This document shows, piece after piece, positions 53,157 through 64,000 of a stretch of DNA of 64,000 nt. The DNA is from Solibacillus daqui (GTDB taxonomy: Bacteria; Bacillota; Bacilli; Bacillales_A; Planococcaceae): positions 3,931,001 through 3,995,000 of the forward strand of contig NZ_CP114887.1 of assembly GCF_028747805.1 (NCBI RefSeq), written 5' to 3'. How positions within the stretch are numbered: position 1 is the stretch's first letter; each line of letters opens with the position of its first letter. The notes under the pieces are model-generated. The model ran no database searches. It was not told where the DNA came from and saw nothing but the letters and a program-made list of their open reading frames with translations. The position numbers were made by a program, and so were the translations under genes.

Positions 53157-55148
53157 TTACAAAGCTTGTTTAATAATTTTTTTGTAATAATTGATCGTAA
53201 GTGCTGCAAATACGATATACATACTAATATATAGCGCCATTGTAATTAGAACCGGTGTTGTCATTTCTGTACCGAATAAGAACCAGCCTGACTTAACTGC
53301 AAAATAGCTATGCAATAAACCAATTAATAACGGTACACCAAAGTTAAATACTTGCTTCATAATAATGCCTCTCAATAATTCTTCCTGTGTAAAGCCAATT
53401 TTACGTAAGATTTTATAAGATTCTGCCTCTTCATCTGCTTCAGACATTTGTTTAAAGTATAAAATGCTGCCGGTCGCTAGTAAGAATGCTAAACCTAAAA
53501 AGGCTGTTGTGAAAATCGTTGTACCAAACGTATTTAAATTTTCTTTAACCTCCGTTTGTTGCGAGCTTAATTTCCTGACTTGACCATCTTCTTGTAATTC
53601 CATGAAAATATTAGCGCCTGTTGTTTTATACAACTTTTCTACTTGCTCATATGTTTCCTTGTTTGCATCAACTAAATCTACCGTTGTTTGCGATTTTGTT
53701 ACATAGCCAAAAGATTCGCCTTCATTTAATTGTTGAAGTTCTTTAAATACCGCATCCTCTGCTACAATAACAAAGCCACCAGATGTAATACGCCACGCTA
53801 AAATCGATTCTTCTTCTATTCGTTTAATATGAATAGGGAATTGATGTTCCCCGTGTAGCAATGTTAGCTCTAACGGCGCAACAATCGGAATTAAATTAGA
53901 CATAAAGCCGTTGTACGATGTTAAAATAGCCTCTCCTGCTGCTAATTGAAGTGTTGGATCGATTTGCTGATAATCCGATAATGAAATAACAAGTGTGTTA
54001 CCAAGCGTATTATCCCCAAACAGTTCTATTGACTTTTTATCAAATATTTCAGCCAAATCCACTTGAGCACTTGTTAAATTCATCGTTTTACTTGTATAAG
54101 CAATCCCCTGCCCATCTAACGCTGTTAAAAATGCAGTTTCACGCCCATCTACTGTTACATAATCAGCTGGCACTCGCTCTTCAGCTGTTGAGGTTGCTGA
54201 ATAATAGCTAATATAAGACAGTGTAGTAATCGCTAAAGACACCGCCGTTAACACTGTAATAAGCGTCAGTGATTTTGCATTACTTTTCATGCGATGCATA
54301 ATCGGTGTCAACGCGAGCACGTCTGATAACTTCAAATGTCCTTTTTTACTTAAACGGAATAAATTTAATACAAATGCTACCGAATAACGGAACACAAAAT
54401 ACGTTCCCCCAATAGTAGTTGCTAAAATAATGATCATACTAACAATTAAGTTCTTTGTTTCTGCTGAAAATAACACCGTACTTTCGTAATAACCATACAC
54501 AATTAACCCTAAACCAATTGCACCCATAAGCATTGGAAATACACTAAAACGCTTTACACGCTCATCTGCTTGCTTTGAAGCATTAAATAGTGATAACAAT
54601 GTTGTTTTACGTACCATAAATGCCATTTGTAATAAAATGATTACAAGTAAAATACCAAATACCATGAGCGTATTGACAACTGCTACTTTACTAAAGGACA
54701 TTGTTACTACTGCGTCAAATTGTAAAAGCTTCAATAAAATCATCGCAAATAAACGCGAGCTAAGTAAACCTAGCACCATACCAATACTAACTGCCCCTGC
54801 AAATAATAAGATATTTTCAAAGGCAATTAAGCGCGTCACTAGTCCCTTTGTCATTCCAATTAATTGATAAAGCCCAATTTCCTTACTGCGACGTTTAATA
54901 AATAAATGATTCGCATACAAAACAAAAAATAACACAATGAAATACAGCATATACGAAGCCGCTTCAAAGCCGGCCGTTGCTGTTCCACTGGCCTTTGTTG
55001 CTTCAATAATTGATTCATTGTACTGCAATGTGACAAACGAGAAAAACAGCGTCACACTAAAAATTAGTGCGAAAAAATATAAATAATAGTGACGCATGTT
55101 TTTTTGCATGCTTTTTAACACAAGCTGACTAAGCTTCATCTTGCTCAC
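53157..55148 (-). CDS. Bce-type ABC transporter permease
   Basis: 663-residue FtsX-superfamily permease. Four N-terminal membrane segments, more in the middle, a large extracellular domain (about 310-520), then three C-terminal segments: the BceB architecture. Such permeases free cell-wall precursors from peptide antibiotics and pass a flux signal to the partner kinase. It overlaps the ATPase gene by 20 bases. The inducing peptide cannot be told from sequence. Confidence 0.9.
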   Translation of the reverse strand: MSKMKLSQLVLKSMQKNMRHYYLYFFALIFSVTLFFSFVTLQYNESIIEATKASGTATAGFEAASYMLYFIVLFFVLYANHLFIKRRSKEIGLYQLIGMTKGLVTRLIAFENILLFAGAVSIGMVLGLLSSRLFAMILLKLLQFDAVVTMSFSKVAVVNTLMVFGILLVIILLQMAFMVRKTTLLSLFNASKQADERVKRFSVFPMLMGAIGLGLIVYGYYESTVLFSAETKNLIVSMIIILATTIGGTYFVFRYSVAFVLNLFRLSKKGHLKLSDVLALTPIMHRMKSNAKSLTLITVLTAVSLAITTLSYISYYSATSTAEERVPADYVTVDGRETAFLTALDGQGIAYTSKTMNLTSAQVDLAEIFDKKSIELFGDNTLGNTLVISLSDYQQIDPTLQLAAGEAILTSYNGFMSNLIPIVAPLELTLLHGEHQFPIHIKRIEEESILAWRITSGGFVIVAEDAVFKELQQLNEGESFGYVTKSQTTVDLVDANKETYEQVEKLYKTTGANIFMELQEDGQVRKLSSQQTEVKENLNTFGTTIFTTAFLGLAFLLATGSILYFKQMSEADEEAESYKILRKIGFTQEELLRGIIMKQVFNFGVPLLIGLLHSYFAVKSGWFLFGTEMTTPVLITMALYISMYIVFAALTINYYKKIIKQAL

Positions 55149-55890
55149 CGCCTAGAACACTTTGCGTACTTAAAATTTGTTGGAAAAACTCTGTGCGAGA
55201 TTTGTCACCTTTGTACAATTCCGTATAAATATGACCGTCCTTTAAAAATAGCACACGTGAACAAAAGCTTGCTGCCACTGCATCATGCGTTACCATCATA
55301 ATCGTTGCCTGCTTTGTCTCATTAATTTTCGAAAGATTACCTAACAGTGCAGTAGCCGACTTTGAATCAAGCGCTCCTGTTGGCTCATCTGCAAAAACAA
55401 GCGATGGATTCGAAATTAATGCACGTGCCGCAGACGTACGTTGCTTTTGTCCTCCTGAAATTTCATTTGGATATTTCGCTAAAATTTCCTCAATCCCTAA
55501 AATTTTCACCAGCTCCAGTAAGCGATGCTCCGCTGCTGCCTTTGGGATCGAGCTTAATGATAATGGTAATAGAATATTTTCCTTCACTGTTAATGTATCT
55601 AATAAATTATAATCCTGAAAAATAAAGCCTAGTTCATCACGACGGAATTTCGCTAGCTCACGTTCCTTCATTCCCTGCAGCTTTTGGCCGTTAATTTCAA
55701 CAAGTCCATCTGTCACCTGGTCAATCGAGCATAAAACGTTAAGCAATGTCGTTTTCCCCGAACCAGAAGGCCCCATAATGCCAACAAATTCACCTTTTTC
55801 TACTTCTAAATCAATGCCCTTTAACACCTCTTGTGCTAAAGTTCGTTTTCCATATGTTTTTCGAACTTTACGTGCGATTAAAATACTCAT
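55129..55890 (-). CDS. Bce-type ABC transporter ATPase
   Basis: 253 residues. Walker [11 protein letters not shown]-loop [14 protein letters not shown], signature ISGGQKQR, Walker [14 protein letters not shown] and H-loop VTHD. The DYNLLDTLT segment is typical of BceA. It is partner of the overlapping permease. ATG 55890 has only a weak GAGG-type site (AGAGGCTG). Confidence 0.93.
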   Translation of the reverse strand: MSILIARKVRKTYGKRTLAQEVLKGIDLEVEKGEFVGIMGPSGSGKTTLLNVLCSIDQVTDGLVEINGQKLQGMKERELAKFRRDELGFIFQDYNLLDTLTVKENILLPLSLSSIPKAAAEHRLLELVKILGIEEILAKYPNEISGGQKQRTSAARALISNPSLVFADEPTGALDSKSATALLGNLSKINETKQATIMMVTHDAVAASFCSRVLFLKDGHIYTELYKGDKSRTEFFQQILSTQSVLGGEQDEA

Positions 55891-55961
55891 TTTTCATCAG
55901 CCTCTTTTCTTATTTTCTATTTTACCCGCATCTCATCATGAAATCGTTTGATTTACATGAC

Positions 55962-56001
55962 AAAAAAGCCTCCTAAGTGACGAAGTTGTCACGTAAGAAG
56001 C
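55962..56001 (-). terminator. Terminator/operator-like hairpin between kinase and transporter genes
   Basis: In minus-strand RNA two 14-base arms pair (one mismatch, two or three G-U pairs) and are followed by UUUUUU. The core is the inverted repeat GTGAC-N6-GTCAC (55977-55992), which resembles target sites reported for Bce-type response regulators. It starts at the kinase stop codon. Confidence 0.75.
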
Positions 56002-56960
56002 GTTTCGTTATACATATTGTCTTTTGGAAATAGAATTTTCACTGTTGTTCCGATAGATTCAGTAGATTCAATGACTATCTTAAGCCGAAGCGAATCGGCT
56101 GCCTGTTTAGCTAAATACAAGCCCATGCCTGTTGCTGCACTTGTTTCACGACCAATTGTTCCTGTATACGATTTACGAAACACACGTGGCAAATCTTCTT
56201 GCTTAATACCTACACCGTTATCTTGAATCAATAAAGCAAGCTGTCCATTATTAGAAACGGTTGATAATTGAACTTCACCGCCTATATGACTATACTTCAC
56301 AGCATTCGATAAAATTTGGCGTACAATAAAGGCGAGCCATTTACGGTCTGTTAGCACCTCAAGTTCCACATCCTCTAACTCAATCGCAATTCGCTTCTCA
56401 AAGCACCAGCTACGGAGCTCCTTTATTTCCTGCACAAGTACATCTTTTAATGCCACTCGTTCAATTCGATTATCCTGCTCAATCGTTAACAGACGTGTTG
56501 CATGGAGCTGCTGATCTAATAATAAATAGAGTCGTAGCCACTCTGTTTCAAAGCGCTCCTTTACCTCCAAATCCTCCATGCGTTCAACAAGTAACTGTAT
56601 TGCAGTCATTGGTGATTTCATTTCATGTACCCATGCCAATAGCTCATCCTGACGCTCTAATAGCAGCAGTCTTTGCTCCTGCAGCTCTACCTTATTACGT
56701 GTAAGCCGTTCCTCATAATCTAGCTTAACTGCTTCAGCATAGCTTTTCCCTTCTGCTGTATAGCCTCTCATCATTCGCACCTCTATTAAATAACGCCACA
56801 ATAAAAACATTGCTATTAGCACCAGCCAAACAAGGTTTATGTAAAAAAAGGATATCCCTTGAAAGCCCTTATCTACAAATAAAATTAAATTTGTCACAGC
56901 TTGTAGCATTACTAAAAATACAAGCCACAAAAGGTGCTGCTTAAAAAATAAGCGAATCAT
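55989..56960 (-). CDS. Bce-type intramembrane-sensing histidine kinase
   Basis: 323 residues. Two membrane segments in the first 60 residues with almost no outside loop, as in BceS kinases that take their signal from the transporter. H-box WVHEMKSPMTAIQLL (phosphorylated His), N-box ILSNAVKYS, G-boxes DNGVGIKQED and GMGLYLAK. Its ATG overlaps the stop of the response-regulator gene (4 bases). Confidence 0.93.
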   Translation of the reverse strand: MIRLFFKQHLLWLVFLVMLQAVTNLILFVDKGFQGISFFYINLVWLVLIAMFLLWRYLIEVRMMRGYTAEGKSYAEAVKLDYEERLTRNKVELQEQRLLLLERQDELLAWVHEMKSPMTAIQLLVERMEDLEVKERFETEWLRLYLLLDQQLHATRLLTIEQDNRIERVALKDVLVQEIKELRSWCFEKRIAIELEDVELEVLTDRKWLAFIVRQILSNAVKYSHIGGEVQLSTVSNNGQLALLIQDNGVGIKQEDLPRVFRKSYTGTIGRETSAATGMGLYLAKQAADSLRLKIVIESTESIGTTVKILFPKDNMYNETLLT

Positions 56961-57637
56961 TCACTCACCGCCATATAACCAAGCCCCTTTTTTGTAACAA
57001 TTACATCGAGTAAGCCAATTTCCTCTAAGCGTTGGCGTAAGCGATTAACATTGACGGTTAGTGTATTGTCATTTACAAAACGCTCATCGTCCCATAGCTT
57101 ACGCATTAAGTCATCCCGCGAGACAATTTGCCCTTTTGCCTTCACTAAAACCTTTAAAATAAACAGCTCATTTTTCGTTAGCTCGACCTGCCTATTTTGA
57201 AATTGGACAAGTGCTCGTTCATAATTAATTTCTGTCCCGCACCAATGCTCACTATCACTTTGCGATGTCTCTTGATAATCGTATGTACGACGCAATAATG
57301 CCTGTACCTTTGCAATCAGCACCTCCATATGAAATGGCTTTTGCACAAAATCATCGGCCCCCATTTGCATTGCCATCACCATGTCCATCGGGTGATCACG
57401 TGACGATAAAAACAAAATAGGTACATTCGAGATTGTTCGAATTTCTCGACACCAATGAAATCCGTCAAATGCTGGTAATTGAATATCAATTAACACTAGC
57501 TGTGGTTTATCTTTCACAAACGTTGCCATCACTTGATGAAAATCATCCGGTCTGACAACATCAATATTCCATTGACGAAAGCGCTCGGCAATTAGTGAAA
57601 AAATCGAATCATCATCTTCTATTAACAATACTTTCAT
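56957..57637 (-). CDS. Bce-type response regulator (OmpR family)
   Basis: 226 residues. Receiver domain: acidic pair EDDDS near residue 8, phosphoacceptor Asp in LVLIDIQLPAFDG, and the Lys of VQKPF. The C-terminal OmpR winged helix ends with NDNTLTVNVNRLRQRLEEIG. It would activate the downstream ABC genes when the kinase is stimulated. It is divergent from the LysR gene. Confidence 0.94.
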   Translation of the reverse strand: MKVLLIEDDDSIFSLIAERFRQWNIDVVRPDDFHQVMATFVKDKPQLVLIDIQLPAFDGFHWCREIRTISNVPILFLSSRDHPMDMVMAMQMGADDFVQKPFHMEVLIAKVQALLRRTYDYQETSQSDSEHWCGTEINYERALVQFQNRQVELTKNELFILKVLVKAKGQIVSRDDLMRKLWDDERFVNDNTLTVNVNRLRQRLEEIGLLDVIVTKKGLGYMAVSE

Positions 57638-57741
57638 TTACGATCACACTCCTTACTTCCTATTATACAAAATACACTATATTCCAAGCTGTATAAATTT
57701 TGCTATAATCGAGTCAATTACTGCAACCCGAGGTGAAAAAA

Positions 57742-58629
57742 ATGGATATTCGCCAAATTGAATATTTTGTAGAAGTCGCAAAGCAGCTAAGCTTCACTAA
57801 GGCAGCTGCTACTCTGCATGTTTCGCAGCCATCTATCAGTAAAGCCATTCAAAATTTTGAAGCTGAGCTTGGTGTACCATTGTTTTATCGCTCATCGAGG
57901 CAGCTCGAGCTGACTGACGCCGGGCAAGCTGTACTCATCAACTCGATGCAGGTGCTCGAATCATTTCAAAATCTGCGTTCTGAATTAACCGATCTCATGC
58001 AACTAAAAAAGGGTCAAATTCGTATTGGTATACCGCCGATTGTTGGAGCAGAATTTTTCTCACGCCTTATTAGTGTTTATAAAGAGCAAAATCCATATAT
58101 CGAAATATTATTGACCGAAGTTGGTACAAAGCGTATTCGTGAAGAAATCGAAACAGGAGAACTTGATATCGGTCTCGTATGCAGTGTCACATCGACAAAC
58201 GAAAACTTAGAAACGATTCGCTTTTTAAAAGATCCATTGCAGCTTATCGTTCATGAAAATCACCCTCTCGCACAACAGCAAGCAGTTACAATGAGCGATT
58301 TAATAAACGAAGCATTTATTATTTATCGCAAAGATTTTATTCTATTTGATCGTATTATTGAAGAATGTTCAAAATACGGATTTTACCCGAACATAGCCTG
58401 TGAAACAACGCAAAAGGATTTATTCATTGAAATGGTTCAAGCACGTCTCGGCATTGCGCTCTTACCACAAAAAATTGCTGAAAAGATTCCATATAAATCG
58501 ATTAAGCGCATTCCATTTCAAGAAGATGCCATTTACTTAGAACTGGGTATTACGTGGAAGAAAAATAAATATTTACCTTACTCGGTGCGCGAATTCATTC
58601 AGCTTGCTCATGAGTTTGTTTTACAATAG
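57742..58629 (+). CDS. LysR-family transcriptional regulator
   Basis: 295 residues from ATG 57742 (GAGGTG before it; GTG 57733 lies in that site). The N-terminal winged helix MDIRQIEYFVEVAKQLSFTKAA has the typical recognition helix HVSQPSISKAI. The C-terminal two-lobe periplasmic-protein-like domain would bind an effector. It resembles CynR/CbbR-type members. It sits between the divergent response-regulator gene and the convergent malate synthase gene; the target is unknown. Confidence 0.9.
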   Translation: MDIRQIEYFVEVAKQLSFTKAAATLHVSQPSISKAIQNFEAELGVPLFYRSSRQLELTDAGQAVLINSMQVLESFQNLRSELTDLMQLKKGQIRIGIPPIVGAEFFSRLISVYKEQNPYIEILLTEVGTKRIREEIETGELDIGLVCSVTSTNENLETIRFLKDPLQLIVHENHPLAQQQAVTMSDLINEAFIIYRKDFILFDRIIEECSKYGFYPNIACETTQKDLFIEMVQARLGIALLPQKIAEKIPYKSIKRIPFQEDAIYLELGITWKKNKYLPYSVREFIQLAHEFVLQ

Positions 58630-58633
58630 AAAA

Positions 58634-58666
58634 ACGCCTAGTCCACTTTCACAATGACTAGGCGTA
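58634..58666. terminator. Bidirectional terminator between the LysR gene and glcB
   Basis: A perfect 10-bp stem ACGCCTAGTC/GACTAGGCGT (58634-58643, 58656-58665). On the minus strand it runs into TTTTTC, so it serves glcB well; the plus-strand tail is TATATTTTA. Confidence 0.88.
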
Positions 58667-58670
58667 TATT

Positions 58671-60848
58671 TTAAGCGTTTACTTTTTGTTTTGCTTTTGC
58701 TTCAATACGTTTTTGGTGTAAAATCGGCTCTGTATAGCCACTTGGCTGATCATATCCTTTAAACACTAAATCGCTCGCAGCTTGGAACGCTACTGAATCC
58801 TCGTAGTTAGCCGACATTGGTGAATATGCCGCATCATCTGCATTTTGTTCATCTACTACTTTTGCCATACGCTTTAGCGTTTCTTCCACTTGCGCTGTTG
58901 TGCAAATACCGTGATGTAGCCAGTTCGCCACATGCTGACTAGAAATACGCAGTGTTGCACGGTCTTCCATTAAGCCGATATTATTAATATCTGGTACTTT
59001 CGAACAACCAACCCCATGCTCAACCCAGCGCACTACATAACCTAAAATTCCTTGTGCGTTGTTATCCAACTCTTGTTGAATTTCCCCTGGCGACCAATCT
59101 GTAGATGGCGCAACTGGAATTTGTAAAATAGCATCCTGTAAATCTTCAGACGTTGCAATCCCCTTTTGCACATCTTTTACATTTACTTCATGGTAATGCG
59201 TTGCGTGTAAAGTCGCTGCCGTTGGTGATGGAACCCATGCTGTATTCGCACCTGCTTGCGGATGACCAATCTTTTGCTTAATCATTTCAGCCATTAAATC
59301 CGGCATTGCCCACATTCCTTTACCTATTTGCGCGCGACCTTGTAATCCTGCATTTAGGCCAACAATTACATTTGATTTTTCATATGAAGTTAACCAAGTC
59401 GATACTTTCATTTCCCCTTTACGAATCATTGCGCCAGCTTCCATTGATGTATGAATTTCGTCACCCGTACGATCTAAGAAGCCTGTGTTAATGAAAACAA
59501 CACGATTTTTCACTTCTTTAATACATGCTTTCAAGTTTAATGATGTACGACGTTCTTCATCCATAACCCCAATTTTTAATGTATAGCGCTCTAAGCCAAT
59601 TAAATCTTCCACTTTTGCAAATAACTTATTGGCAAATGCTACTTCTGCTGGACCATGCATTTTTGGTTTTACAATGTACACTGAACCTTTTTGCGAATTT
59701 TTGTGCTGACCACTACCTAACACTTCATGCTTCGCAATTAAACTCGTAATAACCCCGTCCATAATGCCTTCAGGAACTTCATTACCGTCGTTATCTAAAA
59801 TAGCTGGGTTTGTCATTAAATGCCCCACATTACGAACAAACATTAACGAACGACCATTTAATGTTACAGCCTCTCCATTAACCCCTGTGTATGCACGGTT
59901 TGGATTTAATGTACGTGTCATTGTTTTCGAACCTTTTTCAAATGTTGCTGAAAGGTCGCCCTTCATTAGACCTAACCAATTTGAATACACCTCAACCTTG
60001 TCTTCTGCATCTACTGCCGCCACAGAATCCTCGCAGTCCATAATTGTCGTCACTGCTGATTCTAAATAAACATCCTTCACGCCTGCCATATCATCTTTAC
60101 CAATTGGATGCGCACGATCGATTTGGATTTCAATGTGTAGATCATTATTTACTAGTAAAACGGCTGTTGGTGTACTAGCATTCCCTTGATAACCAACTAA
60201 CTTTTCACCTTGAGCTAAAGTTGTTTTTGTTCCATCTACTAATGTCACTTCAAGGGCACCATCGACAATTACGTAGCTTGTTACATCTGCATGCGAACCT
60301 TGCTGTAACGCAGCCGCCTTATTTAAAAAATCCTTTGCATAGGCAATTACTTTATTTCCACGCGTCGGATTGTAGCCTTTACCTGCTGCAGCTCCATCTT
60401 CGTCACTAATAACATCCGTGCCATAAAGCGCATCATACAAACTACCCCAGCGTGCATTTGCTGCATTAATTGCATAGCGTGCATTATTTACAGGTACTAC
60501 TAGCTGAGGGCCTGCTTGTATCGTAATCTCATCATCTACATTTTCTGTTTCAACTTTATAATCCTCTACTTTTGGTCCTAAGTAGCCGATTTCTTGTAAA
60601 AAAGCTTTATACTGATCAAAGTTTAAGTTTTCTTTATTTTCTTTATGCCACTCATTAATTTGCGTTTGTAACTCCTCACGACGAGCTAATAGCGCTTTAT
60701 TTTCTAGTGCTAACTCATGAATTAATTGGTCAAAGCCTGCCCAAAAGCTATCCTGTTCTACACCGCTTTCAGGTAATACACGATTATTAATAAAATTTGC
60801 TAATTGCTCAGCAACTTGTAAATTTCCTACCTGTACATAATTCGTCAT
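58671..60848 (-). CDS. glcB: Malate synthase G
   Basis: Condenses glyoxylate and acetyl-CoA to malate. 725 residues, the size of the monomeric G form (723 in E. coli) rather than the 530-residue A form. Seen: [19 protein letters not shown], the [16 protein letters not shown] stretch, [20 protein letters not shown] and [21 protein letters not shown], all G-form signatures around the Mg and glyoxylate site. No isocitrate lyase gene is adjacent, so it may serve glycolate/glyoxylate use. ATG 60848 follows a GGGGG-type site. Confidence 0.95.
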   Translation of the reverse strand: MTNYVQVGNLQVAEQLANFINNRVLPESGVEQDSFWAGFDQLIHELALENKALLARREELQTQINEWHKENKENLNFDQYKAFLQEIGYLGPKVEDYKVETENVDDEITIQAGPQLVVPVNNARYAINAANARWGSLYDALYGTDVISDEDGAAAGKGYNPTRGNKVIAYAKDFLNKAAALQQGSHADVTSYVIVDGALEVTLVDGTKTTLAQGEKLVGYQGNASTPTAVLLVNNDLHIEIQIDRAHPIGKDDMAGVKDVYLESAVTTIMDCEDSVAAVDAEDKVEVYSNWLGLMKGDLSATFEKGSKTMTRTLNPNRAYTGVNGEAVTLNGRSLMFVRNVGHLMTNPAILDNDGNEVPEGIMDGVITSLIAKHEVLGSGQHKNSQKGSVYIVKPKMHGPAEVAFANKLFAKVEDLIGLERYTLKIGVMDEERRTSLNLKACIKEVKNRVVFINTGFLDRTGDEIHTSMEAGAMIRKGEMKVSTWLTSYEKSNVIVGLNAGLQGRAQIGKGMWAMPDLMAEMIKQKIGHPQAGANTAWVPSPTAATLHATHYHEVNVKDVQKGIATSEDLQDAILQIPVAPSTDWSPGEIQQELDNNAQGILGYVVRWVEHGVGCSKVPDINNIGLMEDRATLRISSQHVANWLHHGICTTAQVEETLKRMAKVVDEQNADDAAYSPMSANYEDSVAFQAASDLVFKGYDQPSGYTEPILHQKRIEAKAKQKVNA

Positions 60849-60969
60849 AAAAAAATCCCCCTTTAAGTAATTGTATCCCCTGTTCTTAAGGAAAATTATA
60901 CTTGAAGGAGGTACTATAAATAAAATACATATTTTGAATAAACATTATGCACTTTAACTATATTGTATA

Positions 60970-61007
60970 CAAAAAAACACCTCGCAAGCGTCCCTACGAG
61001 GTGTTTT
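60970..61007 (-). terminator. Terminator of tuf
   Basis: AAACACCTCG/CGAGGTGTTT 10-bp stem with a 12-base loop followed by UUUU in minus-strand RNA, 24 bases past the tuf stop. Confidence 0.92.
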
Positions 61008-61030
61008 AGAAAATTAGCTATAAGCTAAAA

Positions 61031-62218
61031 TTATTTTTGGATAGAAGCAACTACGCCAGCGCCTACAGTACGGCCACCCTCACGGATAGAGAACTTAGTA
61101 CCTTCTTCAAGAGCGATTGGAGCGATTAATTCTACAGTCATTTCGATGTTATCGCCAGGCATAACCATTTCTACGCCTTCTGGTAACATACAAATACCAG
61201 TTACGTCAGTTGTACGGAAGTAGAACTGAGGACGGTAGTTAGAGAAGAATGGAGTGTGACGTCCACCCTCTTCTTTTGATAATACATAAACTTCAGCTTT
61301 GAAGTTTGTGTGTGGAGTGATTGAACCTGGTTTAGCTAATACTTGACCACGTTGGATATCTTCACGAGCGATACCACGTAATAAAGCACCGATGTTGTCA
61401 CCAGCTTCAGCGTAATCTAATAATTTACGGAACATTTCTACACCAGTTACAGTTGTAGTTTTAGCTTCTTCTTCGATACCGATAACTTCTACAACGTCAC
61501 CAACTTTAACTTGACCACGTTCAACACGGCCAGTTGCTACTGTACCACGACCAGTGATAGAGAATACGTCCTCTACTGGCATCATGAATGGTTTGTCAGT
61601 TTGACGTTCTGGAGTTGGGATGTAAGAATCAACAGCGTCCATTAATTCGATAATTTTAGCTTCCCATTCTGGTTCGCCTTCTAATGCTTTAAGAGCTGAA
61701 CCTTTGATTACTGGTAGGTCGTCGCCTGGGAAGTCATATTCAGATAGTAAGTCACGGATTTCCATTTCTACTAATTCTAATAATTCTTCGTCATCAACCA
61801 TATCACATTTGTTCATGAATACTACTAAGTAAGGAACACCTACTTGTTTAGAAAGTAAGATGTGCTCACGAGTTTGTGGCATTGGGCCGTCAGCAGCAGA
61901 TACTACTAAGATACCGCCGTCCATTTGTGCAGCACCAGTGATCATGTTTTTAACATAGTCAGCGTGTCCTGGGCAGTCTACGTGTGCGTAGTGACGAGTT
62001 GCAGTTTCATATTCAACGTGAGAAGTGTTGATTGTGATACCACGCTCTTTTTCTTCTGGTGCGTTGTCGATGTCAGCGTAAGATTTAGCTTCTCCACCCA
62101 TTGCTTTTGATAATACTGTTGCGATAGCAGCAGTTAAAGTAGTTTTACCATGGTCAACGTGTCCGATAGTACCAACGTTAGCATGTGTTTTTGAACGGTC
62201 AAATTTTTCTTTAGCCAT
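61031..62218 (-). CDS. tuf: Elongation factor Tu
   Basis: GTPase delivering aminoacyl-tRNA to the ribosome, 395 residues. G1 GHVDHGKT, G2 region [15 protein letters not shown]3 [13 protein letters not shown]4 NKCD, G5 GSALKAL. Domains II and III are complete to [23 protein letters not shown] ribosome site before ATG 62218. Downstream of fusA with a structured 134-base spacer. Confidence 0.99.
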   Translation of the reverse strand: MAKEKFDRSKTHANVGTIGHVDHGKTTLTAAIATVLSKAMGGEAKSYADIDNAPEEKERGITINTSHVEYETATRHYAHVDCPGHADYVKNMITGAAQMDGGILVVSAADGPMPQTREHILLSKQVGVPYLVVFMNKCDMVDDEELLELVEMEIRDLLSEYDFPGDDLPVIKGSALKALEGEPEWEAKIIELMDAVDSYIPTPERQTDKPFMMPVEDVFSITGRGTVATGRVERGQVKVGDVVEVIGIEEEAKTTTVTGVEMFRKLLDYAEAGDNIGALLRGIAREDIQRGQVLAKPGSITPHTNFKAEVYVLSKEEGGRHTPFFSNYRPQFYFRTTDVTGICMLPEGVEMVMPGDNIEMTVELIAPIALEEGTKFSIREGGRTVGAGVVASIQK

Positions 62219-62267
62219 TTGAAATTGCCTCCTCAGAGATATGTTTTATTTTTTAAATTTATTCTAA

Positions 62268-62308
62268 GATTGCTGATTATAAATGGGCCCATCTATAATC
62301 AGTCAATC
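62268..62308 (-). promoter_or_regulatory. Long hairpin in the fusA-tuf spacer
   Basis: CTGATTATAAATGGG (62273-62287) is followed at once by its near-perfect complement CCCATCTATAATCAG (62288-62302), flanked by GATTG/CAATC. This gives about 20 paired bases with almost no loop, 50 bases before the tuf start codon. No U-tract follows, so it is not a simple terminator. A weak promoter (TTGTTT-17-TAAACT) may lie just upstream. Confidence 0.6.
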
Positions 62309-62352
62309 ATAGTTTACAAATTAGTTATACTTTAAACAAGATGAAATTTCAA

Positions 62353-64000
62353 TTATTCACCTTTATTTTTTTTGATGATGTCTTCTGCAATTGATTTTGG
62401 TACTTCTTCATAATGATCGAATGTCATTGAGAATACACCGCGACCTTGAGTTGCAGAACGTAAAGTTGTAGCATATCCGAACATTTCAGATAGTGGAACC
62501 ATAGAACGTACTACTTGAGAGTTACCGCGAGCTTCCATACCCTCAACGCGTCCGCGACGAGCAGTAATGTTACCCATGATATCACCAAGGTACTCTTCTG
62601 GAATTACAACTTCTACTTTCATCATTGGCTCTAAAATTACTGCGTCACAACGCTTCGCAGCTTCTTTTAATGCCATAGATGCAGCAATTTTGAACGCCAT
62701 CTCATTCGAGTCAACGTCATGGTAAGAACCGAATACTAATTTCGCTTTAATGTCGATTAGTGGGTAACCAGCTACTACACCGCGGTCAAGAGAGTCACGA
62801 AGACCCGCTTCTACTGCAGGAATGTATTCACGAGGTACTACACCACCAACGATAGCGTTTTCGAATTCAAAGCCTTTACCCTCTTCGTTTGGAGAGAACT
62901 CGATCGTTACGTCACCGTATTGACCGCGACCACCAGATTGACGAGTGAATTTACCTTGAACTTTTGCAGAGCCACGGAATGTCTCACGGTAAGATACCAT
63001 TGGAGCACCTACGTTAGCTTCTACTTTAAATTCACGTTTCATACGGTCAACTAGGATGTCTAAGTGTAACTCACCCATACCAGAGATGATTGTTTGTCCA
63101 GTTTCTGTGTCAGTGTGAGCACGGAAAGTTGGATCTTCTTCTTGTAGTTTAGCTAATGCTTGACCCATTTTATCTTGGTCAGCTTTAGATTTTGGTTCTA
63201 CAGAAAGAGAAATTACTGGCTCAGGGAATTCCATTGACTCTAAGATAACAAGGTTTTTCTCGTCACATAAAGTGTCACCAGTAGTAGTATCTTTAAGACC
63301 TACTGCTGCTGCGATATCCCCAGCGAATACTTTAGAAATCTCTTCACGAGAGTTAGCGTGCATTTGTAGGATACGACCTACGCGCTCACGTTTACCTTTA
63401 GAAGAGTTTTGTACGTATGAACCAGATTCTAATGTACCTGAATACACACGGAAGAATGTTAATTTACCTACGAATGGGTCAGTCATTACTTTGAATGCAA
63501 GAGCTGAGAATGGCTCTTCATCAGAAGAGTGACGGATGATTTCTTCTTCGCCATCAACGTCTGTACCTTTAATGTCAGGAACATCAGTTGGAGCTGGTAA
63601 GTAATCAACAGCTGCGTCTAGCATTTTACGAACACCTTTGTGTTTGAATGCTGTACCACAAAGTACTGGGTAGAATTCTACCGCAATAGTAGCTTTACGG
63701 ATAGCCGCTTTTAATTCTTCTTTAGTAATTTCTTCGCCTTCTAAGTATTTCTCCATAAGATCTTCATCAACACTTGCAACAGCGTCGATTAATTTCTCAC
63801 GGTACTCTTCAGCTTGTGCTTTATGAGATTCTGGAATCTCACCAACAGTTACTGCAGTACCATCTTCGTTACCGTAGAACGTAGCGTTCATTTCGATTAA
63901 GTCGATGATAGCTGAGAACTCGTCTTCAGCACCGATTGGTAATTGGATTGGGTGAGCGTTCGCTTGTAAACGATCGTGTAAAGTTCCTACAGAATATAAG
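62353..64000 (-). CDS. fusA: Elongation factor G (5' end cut by window)
   Basis: C-terminal 549 residues of the translocase. The frame is open to the right edge (first codons read [21 protein letters not shown]), so the GTPase domain start lies outside. Domain II onward is seen: [47 protein letters not shown] (domain IV entry) and [18 protein letters not shown] near the end. It is upstream of tuf, the usual str-operon order. Confidence 0.98.
   Translation of the reverse strand, partial: LYSVGTLHDRLQANAHPIQLPIGAEDEFSAIIDLIEMNATFYGNEDGTAVTVGEIPESHKAQAEEYREKLIDAVASVDEDLMEKYLEGEEITKEELKAAIRKATIAVEFYPVLCGTAFKHKGVRKMLDAAVDYLPAPTDVPDIKGTDVDGEEEIIRHSSDEEPFSALAFKVMTDPFVGKLTFFRVYSGTLESGSYVQNSSKGKRERVGRILQMHANSREEISKVFAGDIAAAVGLKDTTTGDTLCDEKNLVILESMEFPEPVISLSVEPKSKADQDKMGQALAKLQEEDPTFRAHTDTETGQTIISGMGELHLDILVDRMKREFKVEANVGAPMVSYRETFRGSAKVQGKFTRQSGGRGQYGDVTIEFSPNEEGKGFEFENAIVGGVVPREYIPAVEAGLRDSLDRGVVAGYPLIDIKAKLVFGSYHDVDSNEMAFKIAASMALKEAAKRCDAVILEPMMKVEVVIPEEYLGDIMGNITARRGRVEGMEARGNSQVVRSMVPLSEMFGYATTLRSATQGRGVFSMTFDHYEEVPKSIAEDIIKKNKGE

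Noticed and set aside
60885..60920. AAGGAGG-like site on the plus strand upstream of tuf terminator
   Set aside because: No start codon with a sustained reading frame follows; the next in-frame stop comes within a few codons.

Overview
This is 64 kb of low-GC chromosomal DNA from an endospore-forming Bacillales species. The likeliest group is the Lysinibacillus/Solibacillus/Kurthia side of the order (Planococcaceae/Caryophanaceae). The evidence is the S10-spc-alpha ribosomal clusters, an rRNA operon flanked by cwlD, salA, gerD and kbaA (the arrangement known from Bacillus subtilis), Shine-Dalgarno sites of the AAGGAGG type, and frequent GTG/TTG starts. The genus is an inference, not a proof. 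Almost all housekeeping genes and the rRNA lie on the minus strand, so that strand is probably the replication leading strand here.

Region 1 (1-15.6 kb) is a molybdenum-cofactor and formate dehydrogenase locus. The first gene is the cut-off end of an alpha/beta-hydrolase lipoprotein. A minus-strand run moeB-moeA-mobB-moaE-moaD-modA-modB makes the cofactor and imports molybdate. It is divergent from a plus-strand run moaB-mobA-moaC, which converges on moaA. fdhD and a DUF2294 (MpsC-type) gene follow. Divergent from these, behind a 450-base leader with a terminator-like structure, is fdhA (cysteine-type formate dehydrogenase), then a DUF1641 gene and an Mrp-type ATPase. Together they supply molybdate uptake, pterin synthesis, cofactor sulfuration and the enzyme.

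Region 2 (15.8-25.7 kb) holds a small unknown gene, one rRNA operon (16S-23S-5S, minus strand, no tRNA in the spacers), and a sporulation/germination group: a degenerate PdaB relative, kbaA, gerD, salA and cwlD.

Region 3 (25.7-32.1 kb) is accessory. It has an asymmetric heterodimeric ABC exporter with a small basic protein upstream and a strongly structured non-coding element between them, a soluble methyl-accepting protein, and a C45-family acyltransferase.

Region 4 (32.2-51.6 kb) is the translation superoperon in reverse: rpsJ through rpsK-rpoA-rplQ, then ecfA1-ecfA2-ecfT-truA, then rplM-rpsI. It contains recognisable promoters, an L13-type leader, a pseudoknot-capable element after rplQ, and no map gene between adk and infA.

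Region 5 (51.7-64 kb) places a YuiF-type transporter, a Bce-type peptide-antibiotic sensing and resistance module, a LysR regulator and malate synthase G between rpsJ and tuf-fusA. These lie close together in B. subtilis. fusA runs off the right edge.

The best candidates for undescribed biology are non-coding: the formate dehydrogenase leader (10.6-10.83 kb), the multi-hairpin element at 29.32-29.53 kb, the pseudoknot element at 36.74-36.84 kb, and the 20-bp hairpin in the tuf leader. All enzyme functions are inferred from motifs read by eye. No database search was run.
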